Positions 19,562-30,348 of a DNA stretch of 64,000 bases are shown one piece after another (positions within the stretch are counted from its first letter, which is position 1; each line of letters begins with the position of its first letter). The DNA lies in the NCBI GenBank assembly GCA_030247855.1, contig JAPDRN010000009.1, forward strand, positions 372,001 through 436,000. Direction: 5' to 3'. The stretch comes from Knufia peltigerae. Lineage: Eukaryota; Ascomycota; Eurotiomycetes; Chaetothyriales; Trichomeriaceae. The notes beneath the pieces were generated by a model, which ran no database searches, was not told where the DNA came from, and saw only the letters and a list, made by a program, of their open reading frames with translations. The translations under genes were made by a program, and so were the position numbers.

Positions 19562-22091
19562 TCAACTGTCCTTCAGTCTGGCATTGCACACAGCGGCTGA
19601 GATGGCTTGCTCAAGGTCGATGTGAAAGAGTGGTCGGTCTAGGCCAAAGACAGCGCGGCGCTGCTCAGCTGTCGCTACAACTGTACCATTTTTTTCATGT
19701 CGAAGTGACTGGGTGTCACTTTGCATGATCGTCACGATATCATTCTCAGGGCCGATACCTGTTTCCACAGCCCTACTTTCACATTCTGTCTTGATTTGTT
19801 CATCTTTCCTCGCCTCCTGAGCTCGCTCGTCTTCAGGCTCTGCACCAGCAAAAGAACTAGTCAGGGTATACACCGGGGCCCAGTTCCCAAGCGCGATCTG
19901 ATTTCGTTTCGTCGGAAATCCAAAGCCTGCAGCTGCAAGCGCACGTCGAGACCAGCGGTTCCACAGGGTGGCAAAGTGCCAATCTACCCAGGATGGTGCG
20001 GCATAACTGTCCAACATATTCCTCGCGTCAATAAGTCCTTGGATGCTGGTGATATCTAGATTGTTGACAGATGAACAGTCCAGTACGATGGCTCGTAAGT
20101 CTGGCAGGCTTGTATCGATATCCCTGGTTGCTGCTGAGTCACACCATAACAGTTGATGCGCGTCGACGTCGTCCTGTTTTGTCGTGCGCCGAGTATGGGC
20201 AAGAATGTAACCGGTCAGATTGTTGAGGTGCAAGGTCTGGTTGAGGTAGTTAAATCCTTCTGGAAATCGGTATACAAAAACTCCAGGGTAAGGCGATCGC
20301 ACCACCGCTTCTGGATTCGAGGCGTCCTTGCGATCGATGGGTATGTACGCATCGCGACTTGCGAAATTGTTACTGGACAGTCTCGAGTTGTGGTCATGCC
20401 TGACGGAGTCCGCATTTAGATCGACTGCAACCGGATGGATTGGTATACGACCTAGGAATTGGCCTTTTGTGCGAGCGATTCGCAATAACAAGAAGAATAG
20501 AGACAGTCCAATAGTGGTATAGATCGAGGTCTCCAGTCCGGTAAAAATGGCAACAATAACGCCAACAATCCAGATCCCGAACTCGAACGGGGATAGCCGC
20601 CAATATTTGTAGCAGGTTTTCGGACTGGCAACCAGGTTCAGCACAGCATGGATTATCAAGCCAGCTAGAGCTGCCCTGGGGATGTAGTAGAAAACGGCCG
20701 TCAAGGCGTACAGTGCCAGCAGGAGAAGCAGTGCACTGAAAACACCAGCAAGCGGAGTTTTCACACCGGCCTTGACCAGGACTGCCGAGGCGCCGAATGA
20801 TCCCGTGCATGCATAGCCGCCCAGAAAGGGGCCCAGCAGGTTCGCCGTGCCTTGTGCCATGATCTCTTGGGAGGGTATGACTTGATATCCAAATTTTTTG
20901 CCAAAATTCTTTGCAATGGCGATATGTTCAATAACAAGGATAAGCATGATTACTGGAGACTTAGGAATGACCAAGGAGAGTAGTTCGGTATTAAATCTGG
21001 GAATGCCAGCGTGCTTGAAGCCTGATAAACTCAGTCAGTGGTTGGAAAGAGGGCTTAACAGTTCTACGAACCCTTATCGATATGTCCCACAATTCGGAAT
21101 TTTGAATCATTCTCAGACAGGTTGCGTTGAACGAGCCAGCTGATGAAAGTGTAGAGCAGCATGCAGAACGAAAGCCTCATGGAGGAAACCGTCGCCCACA
21201 GTCGCTTTCTAGATGGTTGCCGAACTTCAAACTTTGTGCACAGTCTCTTGATTAACTCCAAAAGCACAAGGCACGAGAGACCAATTGCGGCATCGAGCTG
21301 GGTATTACCTAAGTTGCTCAGCGAACTGATGATTACCTTGTACGGGGATTGGCGGGTGTTGATGCCAGGGATGCCCATCATGACTGGAAATTGCGTAGAC
21401 ATGATCGTGATGCTCGCTGCTGTGATGAACGCCGAGATTGGGATGTAAGGTATAACCTCAACTATCCAGCCCAATCGCAGTAGCCCGATGGCCAGCAGAA
21501 TAGCTCCTGACATGAAGGACAGCGTTTTTGCGATTTCGACATTAGTATAAATACCAGGGTGAGACCCCTGTATGTCTGAGATCACGTTGCCGACCAGCAG
21601 TGACCCAACAGCAGTTGTCTGGTGTAGATGTCAGAGTGCTCAACGTTCAGGGAAAGTGGCTGACTTACGCCGATGACGATGTCCTTGGAAGTTCCAAACA
21701 ACCAGTAGACTGCTGCTCCTGCAAAAGACGTATACAGGCCAAAGTCTGGGTTCAAAGTCGCCAGGAGAGCGTACGCCATAGCTTGCGGGATCACCACGAG
21801 CCCTACTGTGAGGCCTGCAATCGAGTCTGCGAGCATCCAATGCCAGTTATACCGTGGAATCCACCTGATGCAAGGGAAGAGATTTCGAAGATATTGATAC
21901 ATGCCTCCCTTCGTGGGCGAGAGTGTCATGAGCCATTCAGACACTTTTGGTTCATGTTCGAAATAGGGTTCTTGGACAATTTGCCTTGCTTTGCCCGCTA
22001 TGTCTGAGACTTGACCTATATCGCATTCTGGCGCTGTCTCGGTGAGTAAAGATTTCGTGCGGGTCTGGATGCACCGAAGTATGTTGTTCAT
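19562..22091 (-). CDS. SulP/SLC26-type sulfate permease with STAS domain
   Basis: Three exons, complement(join(19562..21021,21072..21618,21669..22091)), encode 809 residues. The SulP signature is near the start of the membrane part: YNWHWMLADSIAGLTVGLVVIPQAMAYALLATLNPDFGLYTSF. Many hydrophobic spans follow (GAILLAIGLLRLGWIVEVIP, ALLLLLALYALTAVFYYIP and others). A C-terminal STAS region reads DLRAIVLDCSSVNNLDITSIQGL. The family takes up sulfate by proton symport at the plasma membrane. The cytosolic tail after the STAS core is long and ends HIDLEQAISAAV, as in fungal SUL1/SUL2 relatives. The ATG at 22091 is the first in frame; a CAG lies directly before it, so a short 5' exon cannot be excluded. 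Introns are 50 bases each. An inverted repeat flanks the gene. Confidence 0.93.
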
Positions 22092-23219
22092 CCTGTAATC
22101 GTAGGAAGAAAGTTGAATCAAGTTGCTTCTCGACAAGGACCAGCTTATCCTGGGTCTCGTTCGTAGAATAGAGTAGAATCACCATGAGCTGGTTGCTTTC
22201 TGGTCATAAATACCGTGCCTTGCTATGGAAAGTAAGTTGCCGGAGAGAAAGCAATGTGTAAAAAGACCCTCCAAGCATAACAGAGCCCCCAGCAGCAGCA
22301 AAGCGTCATGCCACATTATGTATACCGGGGTTCATACTTCGAAATAGACATCAAGTGCCAGTGGTACTTGGGGTCCACAAAGGGCTCTGAAGGGTGGCTC
22401 GGGGACTGAATGGGAAGCTGCACAGATCGCCGACCATGGTATTCCGGGCTCTTACGAAAATATAGCATTCTTGGCAAGATCCCACCTGTCAAATGCATTA
22501 TTTCCGACCATGGATACGTTGTTTCGACGAGCAAAGTCACCTCTCGAGCGGCAGAGCCAAAGATGCCGTCGACCAGGGCAAGCTAGTTGAGTTTTGTGGT
22601 AGAAGTCATGAAATGGCCATCCAATGCCTGTTCGAGATGATCAAATGGTTGTTGTATCTAACAAAACAGGTCGTGTGCGTGTAGAAGACATCTTAAGAAA
22701 GTCGTATACGCAACAGCGCATGTCAGAGTAGTCGACAGAGTTAAAGGAAAGTCCTCCTGGTGTAGGGATGTGAACAGCGTTGATAATGATCTGCTTACCT
22801 AAGAGAGCTCGAGGAAGTATTGCTGGCTCGGGTGTGAGTCCACGGCCCGATTGCGTTTAGCAAGGCACGGAGCGAGTCCAAGGCTCGCTTTATCGTAAAA
22901 GAGTAAGCGGACTCGCTCTCGATTGTGTGAGAAGTAGTTCTGCTCTGATTGGGAGCGAGTCCGCTGCCTGATCAGATCTAGCATGGCCTGGAGTGAGTCC
23001 CGGACTTGCTGCCGGAGTATCTTCGGCAACCAAGGTGAAGCAGGAACTGAAATTAAGGCAGCAAGAGATATTCCCGAATCAGGCCAGGATTCAAAGTACG
23101 ATTTTATTCTCTTGGTGCGAACCGAGTGCTCGCGCGATCACGAAGTTCACTCACCTCTAATCACGATCTAGCACCTTAGGAATCTCCTTGATATTCCTGT
23201 GCTTTCCATTTCCGAGACA
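22092..23219. other. Divergent promoter region: sulfate permease (-) and bL12m (+)
   Basis: About 1.1 kb. The part nearest bL12m carries several GAGCGAGTCC words and the right arm of the inverted repeat. No convincing coding frame and no clear sulfur-regulator (CYS3/MetR) palindrome was found by eye. Confidence 0.6.
22870..23008. repeat. GAGCGAGTCC hairpin cluster with right arm of the inverted repeat
   Basis: GAGCGAGTCC at 22870-22879 faces its exact reverse complement GGACTCGCTC at 22909-22918. The word recurs at 22953-22962 and, with one change, at 22991-23000. The interval 22951-23008 is the right arm of the 58-bp inverted repeat whose other copy is at 19273-19330. The arrangement resembles the end of a small non-autonomous element, but no target-site duplication was identified. 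Confidence 0.7.
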
Positions 23220-23930
23220 ATGTCGACCCAGATTCCCTCCGCAACGTACCGTTGCTGCCAGCTCGCAGCTCGGACGCAAAAACGAAGTCTTTCCTCTCAA
23301 TGCCTCCGACTCTCCGCCTCGAGCTCCGCCGTCCAACACACACGACGCAATGATGTATCTCAAATAAGACAGTCAAGGAGATGGCAATCGACAGACGCCG
23401 CTGCTGCTCCGACAAACCCAAAAATCTCAGCTATCGTTGATCAAATATCACAGTTGACACTATTGGAGACCGCTGACCTGGTTTCGAGCTTGAAGGTATG
23501 TGCACGATGGACAAGATCGCATCCTGCTTGTTGCACACAAACTTGCTACTGGTGTGCAACATATCTGAACTTGGACAGAAGCTGATCGATGTATTTCTAG
23601 ACTCGATTAAACATCCCCGACATGGCATTTGCCGCTCCGGCGGCCGCCCCTGGCGCTGGTGCCGCTGCTCCAGCTGCAGCTGAGGAGGAGGAAGCTGCTC
23701 CTGCCGCAGCTGAAAAGACAATGTTTGCCCTGAAGCTCGAGTCCTTTGATGCAGGTGCCAAACCCAAGATCATTAAAGAGGTCAAGAGCATGCTTGGCCT
23801 CAGTTTGGTGGACAGCAAGAAATTCGTCGAGAGCGCCCCCAAGGTGTTGAAGGAGGGTGTGCCCAAAGAAGACGCTGAGAAGATCGTGGAGACGATGAAG
23901 GCCCTAGGTGCCAAGGTCACCATGGATTAA
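23220..23930 (+). CDS. MNP1: Mitochondrial large-subunit ribosomal protein bL12m (L7/L12)
   Basis: Two exons, join(23220..23495,23601..23930), encode 201 residues. The N-terminal 55 or so are Arg/Ser/Gln rich with few acids (RTQKRSLSSQCLRLS, RQSRRWQST), a mitochondrial presequence. NPKISAIVDQISQLTLLETADLVSSLK is the L7/L12 dimerisation helix pair. An Ala/Pro/Gly/Glu hinge follows (AAPAAAPGAGAAAPAAAEEEEAAPAA). KTMFALKLESFDAGAKPKIIKEVK... to KALGAKVTMD is the C-terminal domain that recruits translation GTPases. The 105-base intron has GTATGT and TTTCTAG and contains a perfect 9-bp hairpin (23530-23560). The GTG at 23199 is upstream in frame, but the ATG at 23220 is the sensible start. Confidence 0.95.
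23530..23560 (+). repeat. Hairpin in the bL12m intron
   Basis: GTTGCACAC (23530-23538) and its exact reverse complement GTGTGCAAC (23552-23560) are separated by 13 bases. The pair sits wholly inside the 23496-23600 intron, upstream of a plausible branch site (GCTGATC, about 23581). Confidence 0.7.
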
Positions 23931-24473
23931 AGAGTTCATGGAGGATGAGCCAGTGGTCAAGATACGGTCGCGGTTGGAAAGCCCGACTGGAAGAGTCGTC
24001 CACAACCTCCACGGTCTGTCCTGCTGCTGCATGTTCGGTGAAGGTAGAGCTGGACGTTCAGGCAGTTTTGACAGGGTAGACCGAGGTCTGTATTCTGCAT
24101 CATGCCTTGCAGCCCCGAGAAGGCTGTTTGACTACGCAAGATATATGCGCTGTCTGAGTAAAAGGCTACCACGGTGTAACTATAAGGCAGGATTGTGGGA
24201 GATATTTGAAGATTCAGATGTACAATTGAAATCAATCTTTCTCGATATGTGGCCATCAGTTGCTATCTTGTCTTCCATAAATGCATAGTAGATTAATCCT
24301 CTCCCAAGGTTCCCAACGCCGTATTCTCTCAAATGCCGGCATGTAATCACATTTATCACGTCGTAAAAGCATAACCATGCAGTGTTGTGTTGTTTCGCCT
24401 CAAGTATCCATGCAAGAACTTGGCATCTTCTGAGCAGATTCCTGTCATAAAAGTCGGCACTCTAGATCTATCT
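23931..24473. other. Convergent gap between bL12m and PRO3
   Basis: About 540 bases holding the two 3' untranslated regions. Nothing else was recognised. Confidence 0.6.
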
Positions 24474-25539
24474 CTATTGTCCATCAAACCTAGTGCCGTT
24501 GACGCCACTCAGGCCCTTTCCTAACTGTGTCGCAATACCTGTAGCCTCTCTGATACTCCTCGCGATAGTACCTCTGACCCGTCCCTCCTCCAAGACCAGA
24601 ATGCCTCCAATTGTGCATCCGCCCGGCGTGCTCACGTTTTCCCTTACCAATGCCGGATGCTCGCCTGCAAGCACCATGCCGGCCGTCCCGCGCATCGCCT
24701 GCGCGGCCATTAGGTGCGCCTCTGCCCGTGGAAGTCCCATGGCCACGGCGCCATCCGCCAAACTCTCCATCACGAGCGCCAGGAGCCCCGGACCAGAGCC
24801 GCAGAGAGCGGTAGAGACGTCCATCATGCTGGGCGGCAGGTGGACGACGCGGCCTATCCTGGTGAAAATCCACTCGACCACGGCAGAGAGGTCAGAGGGC
24901 AAGGGGGGCGTGGTGGTCGCAATGACCGTCATGCTCTCGCGCACGGCGGCAGCGGTGTTGGGCATGGCCCTCACCAGTTTACACGCGTTCTCCGGCGCGT
25001 TGGCTGGGTATTCGTCGCCGTAGAGGGCACGACCCATCCGTTCAATCGGCACACCGCCACAGACCGAGATGAGTAGCTTTCCAGCCAGCGCTTCTATCAT
25101 GCCCTCTTCCTTCAGGATGTCGCCTACCATGTACGGTTTGCAGCCTAGAAGGACAACATCTGCCGCTTGCACACCCTTGATGTTCTCATTCTGTAGAACC
25201 GTCACGCTATGTCTGTAGTCCTGCACGGCAAGGCGGACGCGTTTGGCCGATTCGTGCCGCCGTACACATGCTATGAACGTGTCTGGTACGCTGTTGTTGG
25301 ACAACTCAGTAGTAGGAGTCGCAATTCCCGAGGCAGGGTAGGCCGGGGAAGAGAGGTTCGAGGCTTCGGTCAAGGACGACAATATACCGGACAAGATGGC
25401 AATGCCGAGGGTTCCTTACGGGGGGTGTCAATGGGAGAAGAGGGCTCGGAGGAGAGGCGGACTCACCACAGCCTAGCACTGTGAGAGTCATGCCTCGTTT
25501 GCCTGGAAGGCCGTCGGGAACTCGTAACTCTGCCGCCAT
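24474..25539 (-). CDS. PRO3: Pyrroline-5-carboxylate reductase
   Basis: Two exons, complement(join(24474..25414,25467..25539)), encode 337 residues. The enzyme reduces pyrroline-5-carboxylate to proline with NAD(P)H, the last step of proline synthesis. MTLTVLGCG/TLGIAILSGIL, joined across the intron, is the dinucleotide-binding Rossmann loop. VVLLGCKPYMV, LISVCGGVPIERM and VRAMPNTAAAVRESMT follow in the expected order. ALCGSGPGLLALVMESLADGAV and STPGGCTIGGILVLEEG form the C-terminal P5CR signature. The intron (25415-25466) has GTGAGT and TAAG. The ATG at 25539 adds 16 residues (MAAELRVPDGLPGKRG) before a second in-frame ATG (25491) that would give the classical N-terminus. Divergent from CTK3. 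Confidence 0.96.
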
Positions 25540-25990
25540 GTTGATATATACTTGGCTCGAGGTCAGGGCAACTGGGAATTATTGGTCATGATTGCCAGTG
25601 ATTGTGACAATCTTTCTTTGTCTCGTCCTACTCGGAAATCCTTATGTTCGTGCAGCGATGCGGGGATAGAGATAGAAGTAAATAATTTTCTGACCGTCCT
25701 TCTGTGCTCCGTGACGACGGCCATATCCGATGCAAGGCACGCCAATTAGAAGAGACATCTCCGGACTCCGACCAGGCTGCGGTGCCATTCTTCAATATTC
25801 TTCATCCGATACAAGGCCACTTTTAATCCGGTCGGCGAAAGTTCCTGCCTGAGGTCCTCCCACGATCTCATCTCCCTAGCTACACACGACACGGGGGTCG
25901 TGTTCACTCCCCGTCTGCACCGATGCCGTAATCCCCGGCGTCGAACGGCCCACGACACGTTCAAGCACGGTGTCAAGGAAATAAGCAAAT
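25540..25990. other. Divergent promoter, PRO3 (-) and CTK3 (+)
   Basis: A 451-base bidirectional gap. No recognised binding site stands out. Confidence 0.6.
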
Positions 25991-26740
25991 ATGGCCGATC
26001 CGTTCGAAGTGCGAATGCGCTTCACGAACCTCCTCACGCATCTCTCTGCCTCGGCGACGGCTTCCATCAAGACGGCTCATTATGCTCTCAAGCACCGCGA
26101 CATGGACGAGGATCTGCACAGCTGCATCATCGAGAACCTCGAGCGGGGGAACAACATGAACAACAGGGCGAACATCATGTACTTCCTCGAGCACCACGCC
26201 GACATCAACAGTAAAGAAGGCGGGCACGAGGCTTACGTAGACATGATCCGGCGGGACATCCAGCGCATCGTTGACGCTGTGGCCCAATCAGGCGCAAATG
26301 TTAAGGTCGTACGGCGCGTGGTAATGGGACTCGGCGACAAGGGCGTGCTCAGCGCTCAAGTGACGGCTGGCATCGAAACTGGACTCAAAGAGAAAGAGGA
26401 CAAGATGGGAAAATTACTTGGCGACGACGACAAGCCCGAGGACGGCGACACCCCGGTTCAGGTGGACGACACCCGCAAACCGACGCCACGTACCGCGAAA
26501 GGCAGTGTTTCAAAGATGGACAAACGGGCAATCGAACAGCGCATCGAAGAGGACAGGGAGCGAAATAAGAGACTACGAGAGAGTGTCTGGGCGGTCTCGG
26601 GCGACGACCAGGAGGAATTCGACAGGATGTGGGAAGAAGAAACCAATCTTAGCGAAGATGAGCGTGTCATTGCCGATGAAGAGGCTGAAGAACGCCTCCA
26701 ATTCGTGAGGTACTACAAATCAACTACTCTGGGAAGGTGA
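25991..26740 (+). CDS. CTK3: CTD kinase subunit gamma (CTK3), CID domain
   Basis: A single exon of 249 residues starts MADPFEVRMRFTNLLTHLSAS. The N-terminal half is an all-helical CTD-interacting-type (CID) domain with AHYALKHRDMDEDLHSCIIENLE, NNMNNRANIMYFLEHHADI and YVDMIRRDIQRIVDAVA. These blocks are diagnostic of fungal Ctk3. The C-terminal part is charged and helical (IEQRIEEDRERNKRLRESVW), ending DEEAEERLQFVRYYKSTTLGR. Ctk3 is a non-catalytic subunit of CTDK-I, which phosphorylates Ser2 of the RNA polymerase II CTD during elongation; it holds the cyclin Ctk2 and kinase Ctk1, neither seen here. It is divergent from PRO3 and converges with HAT1, with 195 bases between stops. Confidence 0.93.
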   Translation: MADPFEVRMRFTNLLTHLSASATASIKTAHYALKHRDMDEDLHSCIIENLERGNNMNNRANIMYFLEHHADINSKEGGHEAYVDMIRRDIQRIVDAVAQSGANVKVVRRVVMGLGDKGVLSAQVTAGIETGLKEKEDKMGKLLGDDDKPEDGDTPVQVDDTRKPTPRTAKGSVSKMDKRAIEQRIEEDRERNKRLRESVWAVSGDDQEEFDRMWEEETNLSEDERVIADEEAEERLQFVRYYKSTTLGR

Positions 26741-26935
26741 ACACAGTGTGTCACGAGGTCGATCCAAGCCTCATCTCGCCTTTCGTATCGATATGGCTGG
26801 CTACCAACTATCTGGGTCCCTCATCTGTTGGCAGCTGATGCAATCCGATGTTAAGAAAGGTCATGTCATCTTCGACGCCTATCAAGCGCTATGCCAACAA
26901 GGCAAACGGAGCCCGGGGTTTGAAAGCGCAAAAGA

Positions 26936-28468
26936 TCAGGCTTTGGCTTTCTTCGAAGTCATACTGACGTCGTCATCTTCATCCTCCTCGTCAGACACGA
27001 CCATCTTCCTCTTGCGTGGTGCTGCCGGGCCTTCTACCTCGCCATTGTTACTCTGGTTCATCTGCTTATCTCTTCGCAGTGCGTATGAGAGGATCAATCC
27101 TTCATACTCGTCCTCCTGTCCTCGAGCACTGTCCTCAATCTGGGGGATCCGTTCCTCAAGAGGGACTTGCATGAGAATATCCTTGTTCTTCTTCATGATT
27201 CGTTGCTTTAGCAGGAGACGCCACCAGAAATAATTCCGATCGGCCGGATTTTGAGCTCGAGCGCCTTTAACCTTCAAGCTCGTCAAGGACGCACCTCCAG
27301 CGGCTCGATGAGAATGGGGGATCTGGGCTAACAAAAACATTTCGGCCATACGCGCGAATTGTCTGCTAGCAATTTTGTTCTTCACTCGGATTGTTTGTAA
27401 GGTAGTCAATGGAAGAAGCTTTGCCGTAGGAACTGACTTTATCCGGCCACGGTCGAGAGCTGCGAATGGGGAGGAGTTGATTTTGATCTCTGAAGCTTGA
27501 AATTGTGGTTCGAGCACATCGAAATCATTCATATCTCGCAGTTTGTCGAATTCTTCGCTCGGATCTTCCACCGTCATCTCCAATACCGTTGGGTCGGCCA
27601 TAACCTCTGCATAGATTGCTTGGTACAAAGCCGATCCATGGCCACCACTCTGGTAGGGAGGTGTGATTAAGAATTGTGATATCCGAAGGCGCGACGACAG
27701 TTGATTTGGAGTGATTGTCTCCGTTGGCGGAAAGGTGAATGCTGAACTGCCGTCTTTGGGTTTCAGGAACCTGTAAAAGCGATAGGTCGTTGCATAGCCA
27801 ACGAATGAGTATGGTGATGCTGTCGGGGTCGTAGACTTGGACTGCTTTTCGTACGTGAGATACACCCTCCAGCGGTCTAATGTCCAGTCTACATCATCGA
27901 GATTGATGAACTGCCCTCCTTCAATAAAGAAGACTATCAAGATTTGAATATTGTCCACCAGTGTTCGCATGGGGAGGTCGAGCAGAGATCCTGCCCACAC
28001 CTCAAAATTTCGCCCACCTCTTGAGTATTTCTTTACGCAAGTCCCAGGAGGGGTCCATTTTGCAGCCTGCTCGTCATTCTGTACGAACTTTTCAAAATCT
28101 GATTCAAATGCGACGGGCGGGAGAAAGTTGCCAAAGGTCGCGTTGAGATCGAGAGCGCTTGTAGTCCCGACCGTGCTGAATTTCTTACTGTAGGAGACCT
28201 TGATGTGTGGGCGAAGATCGTGCGCTGCGAATTGGATTTCGACGTCCAGTCCTTTGTATCCGAAGATCTGTTCTGCCTCGCCTACGATGGGATATGTGAA
28301 CTTAGGGTGGAAGTCATGACGAGTACTCAATTGGCCATCGGGTCCAGGCTGAACGATCGCGACATGTACAGCCTCGTTGGCATTGACCGAGACTGTATCT
28401 AGTCAGCGGAATTGACATAGTGTCATTGTCCATAACGATACTCACACTCTTCAGACGGTGCAGCCATT
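26936..28468 (-). CDS. HAT1: Type B histone acetyltransferase catalytic subunit
   Basis: Two exons, complement(join(26936..28398,28447..28468)), encode 494 residues. Exon 1 has only 22 bases (MAAPSEE) and joins to YTVSVNANEAVHVAIVQPG. FTYPIVGEAEQIFGYKGLDVEI is the Hat1 N-terminal domain. RISQFLITPPYQSGGHGSALYQAIY holds the acetyl-CoA binding QxxGxG motif of the GNAT fold. LEMTVEDPSEEFDKLRDMND is the conserved acidic segment around the catalytic Glu. The C-terminal region ends in a basic patch (RKRK) and an acidic tail (SDEEDEDDD), plausibly nuclear import and histone contact. Hat1 acetylates new histone H4 on Lys5 and Lys12 with the Hat2/RbAp46 chaperone. The intron at 28399-28446 has GTGAGT and ACTAG. 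Confidence 0.96.
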
Positions 28469-29373
28469 GTAGTAATGAGATGAAGAAAATATGAATCACG
28501 GCTGGCACATAGTCTGGGCCATGAAAATAAGGTCGATCTGAAATTTGGTATCGGGAGTAATTCAGCGCATGACCATCAATACTGGTACTGTGGCAGTTTG
28601 TAAGAAAGAAGATATGATTTCTTGTCTTAGTTGAGGCTTTCCTGCGCAATTGTAGATCGGTCGCGCCAATGTATGTACTTTACGCGTTTTATTCGGCTAA
28701 GTTGCACCTACTCGTAGCAACGCGACAGCCATGCAGACCTCACAGCATCTCAGATATCCACTCAGCTGGCTATCATTATATCCTACGGTGTACGATTCCT
28801 TTTCCGAACTAACATCTATAGTACATGACCTTTGCGATCAGCCTAGCGGCCTGGCCCTTTTGTGCATAATATGTGCCTATGGACTGCCACTTCAAGAGTC
28901 TGCGTCTTGGAGCGCCTCTTAGGTCTAAGCGACATTACCACATGAGAAATTCTCAGGGATCAGTCACTCGGTCAAGCAGGAAACGACAGGCGTGGTTTGC
29001 TCACGGGCACCCGGTCCTACGGGACAACACTTCGCATTTATTGGACCAGGCGATAACTTCCTTCGGCTAGAGCTTGAGGGCTGGAAGCAGCTTATATTGG
29101 AACCAAGCCTCTCATTTCCAAGAGGCCGGCACCATCGGCCTCTGGGCAATGTTTTCGACCCCATGATGCTGAATCAGCCCTCCGCCTTGATCCCGCCCTT
29201 GAAGTGCTGAACTACCCAGCTTTCTGACTCCTGACTTCTTCTTTCTTTCTCCCCGCCATCCATTCTCCGTACCCATGGAAGGGTATACAGCGACCAACCG
29301 AGGATGAAGTTCAACGCTGGCCGATGGCAACTCATGTGCCCGTCAACCTCCCCATTGTTGGAACACGTACATC
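28469..29373. other. Divergent intergenic region, HAT1 (-) and rhodopsin-domain gene (+)
   Basis: About 900 bases with no convincing frame. A TCTCCGTACCC variant of the dispersed motif lies near 29265. Confidence 0.5.
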
Positions 29374-30348
29374 ATGTTGATTACTTCAAATGAAGCACGG
29401 TACGGTGGTTGGGTGTGTGCCGGGCTTTCCCTGGTCATCTTGATCATAAGAGTTGTGACATCAAGGATCAGACATGGGGCATTCGACATCAGCACCTTGG
29501 TCTGCGCAATTGCAATAGCCGCAATTGGAGGTCGTTTAGCTGCCAACCAGTATATTCTCAGCTATGGGACTGCAAATGATGCTCTACATTCGATATCGCA
29601 CTACTTCGATTCCCATAACCTCGATAAGATCAAAACTGGCAGTATTTTGGCCTTGATCGTACGACTTTTGGATACTACCTTCTACTGGCTTCAAATTTCA
29701 CTCTTACTGCTATTCTACTCGCGGATCTTCGAAGTGCGGACGCAGTGGATCACAATATCTATCCGGACTTGTTGGCTTGCGATAGCCTTGTCCTATGTCG
29801 CTGTCGTCCTCGCCACATTCCTTGAATGTCATCCTTTCCGACTTTATTGGCAGATTGACCCCGATCCTGGTCGATGTGTACGGGCGTATATTCAAGTCCT
29901 CACCCAGGCTATCTCGAACATTGTACTCGATTTGATGTTGTTGGCGATCTCATCCCCACTGGTTCTGGTTCGTAATCGCAGTCTGTCAGAAAAGTTGAGA
30001 TTGGGGCTTTTGTACTGCCTGGGATTCTTTTGCATCGTGGTAACGTGTGTACGTATCGCGTACATCTTTGCAGAAGCATCATATCAGCCTGTGCGAAGCT
30101 TCTGGGCGTCCGTTCAGATCCTGGTCTCGACATTCGTGGCGAATGTCCCGACGATATATGGGTGTGTCAAATTGATCAAGCGTCGGAGATCTGACCAGAC
30201 TACGAGACGTGGGAGCCGTCCAGAAATTTGGCTGCAGGTCCAAGCAAGCAATGAAAGCACTACCTCATCGGTGATACCGCTTTTCAATCGACGGGGAACA
30301 TCCTCGTCCAGATCTTTCGAAAAAGGATGGTTACGCTCTTTTTTTTGA
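29374..30348 (+). CDS. Fungal rhodopsin-domain (PTH11-related) seven-helix membrane protein
   Basis: One exon encodes 324 residues, starting at an ATG just before GWVCAGLSLVILIIRVVTSR. About seven hydrophobic spans are visible: residues 12-28, 39-55, about 91-112, 128-148, about 178-200, 210-232 and 242-262. LLDTTFYWLQISLLLLFYSRIF and CHPFRLYWQIDPDPGRCV match the fungal rhodopsin domain, where a Cys-rich HPxxxxW...C loop follows helix 4. The extracellular Cys pair is kept. The cytoplasmic tail is basic, then Ser rich. The family includes PTH11-like sensors and many proteins of unknown ligand. No extracellular CFEM domain is present, so it is not a full PTH11 receptor. The chromophore-binding Lys of microbial rhodopsins is not expected in this family. 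Confidence 0.85.
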   Translation: MLITSNEARYGGWVCAGLSLVILIIRVVTSRIRHGAFDISTLVCAIAIAAIGGRLAANQYILSYGTANDALHSISHYFDSHNLDKIKTGSILALIVRLLDTTFYWLQISLLLLFYSRIFEVRTQWITISIRTCWLAIALSYVAVVLATFLECHPFRLYWQIDPDPGRCVRAYIQVLTQAISNIVLDLMLLAISSPLVLVRNRSLSEKLRLGLLYCLGFFCIVVTCVRIAYIFAEASYQPVRSFWASVQILVSTFVANVPTIYGCVKLIKRRRSDQTTRRGSRPEIWLQVQASNESTTSSVIPLFNRRGTSSSRSFEKGWLRSFF

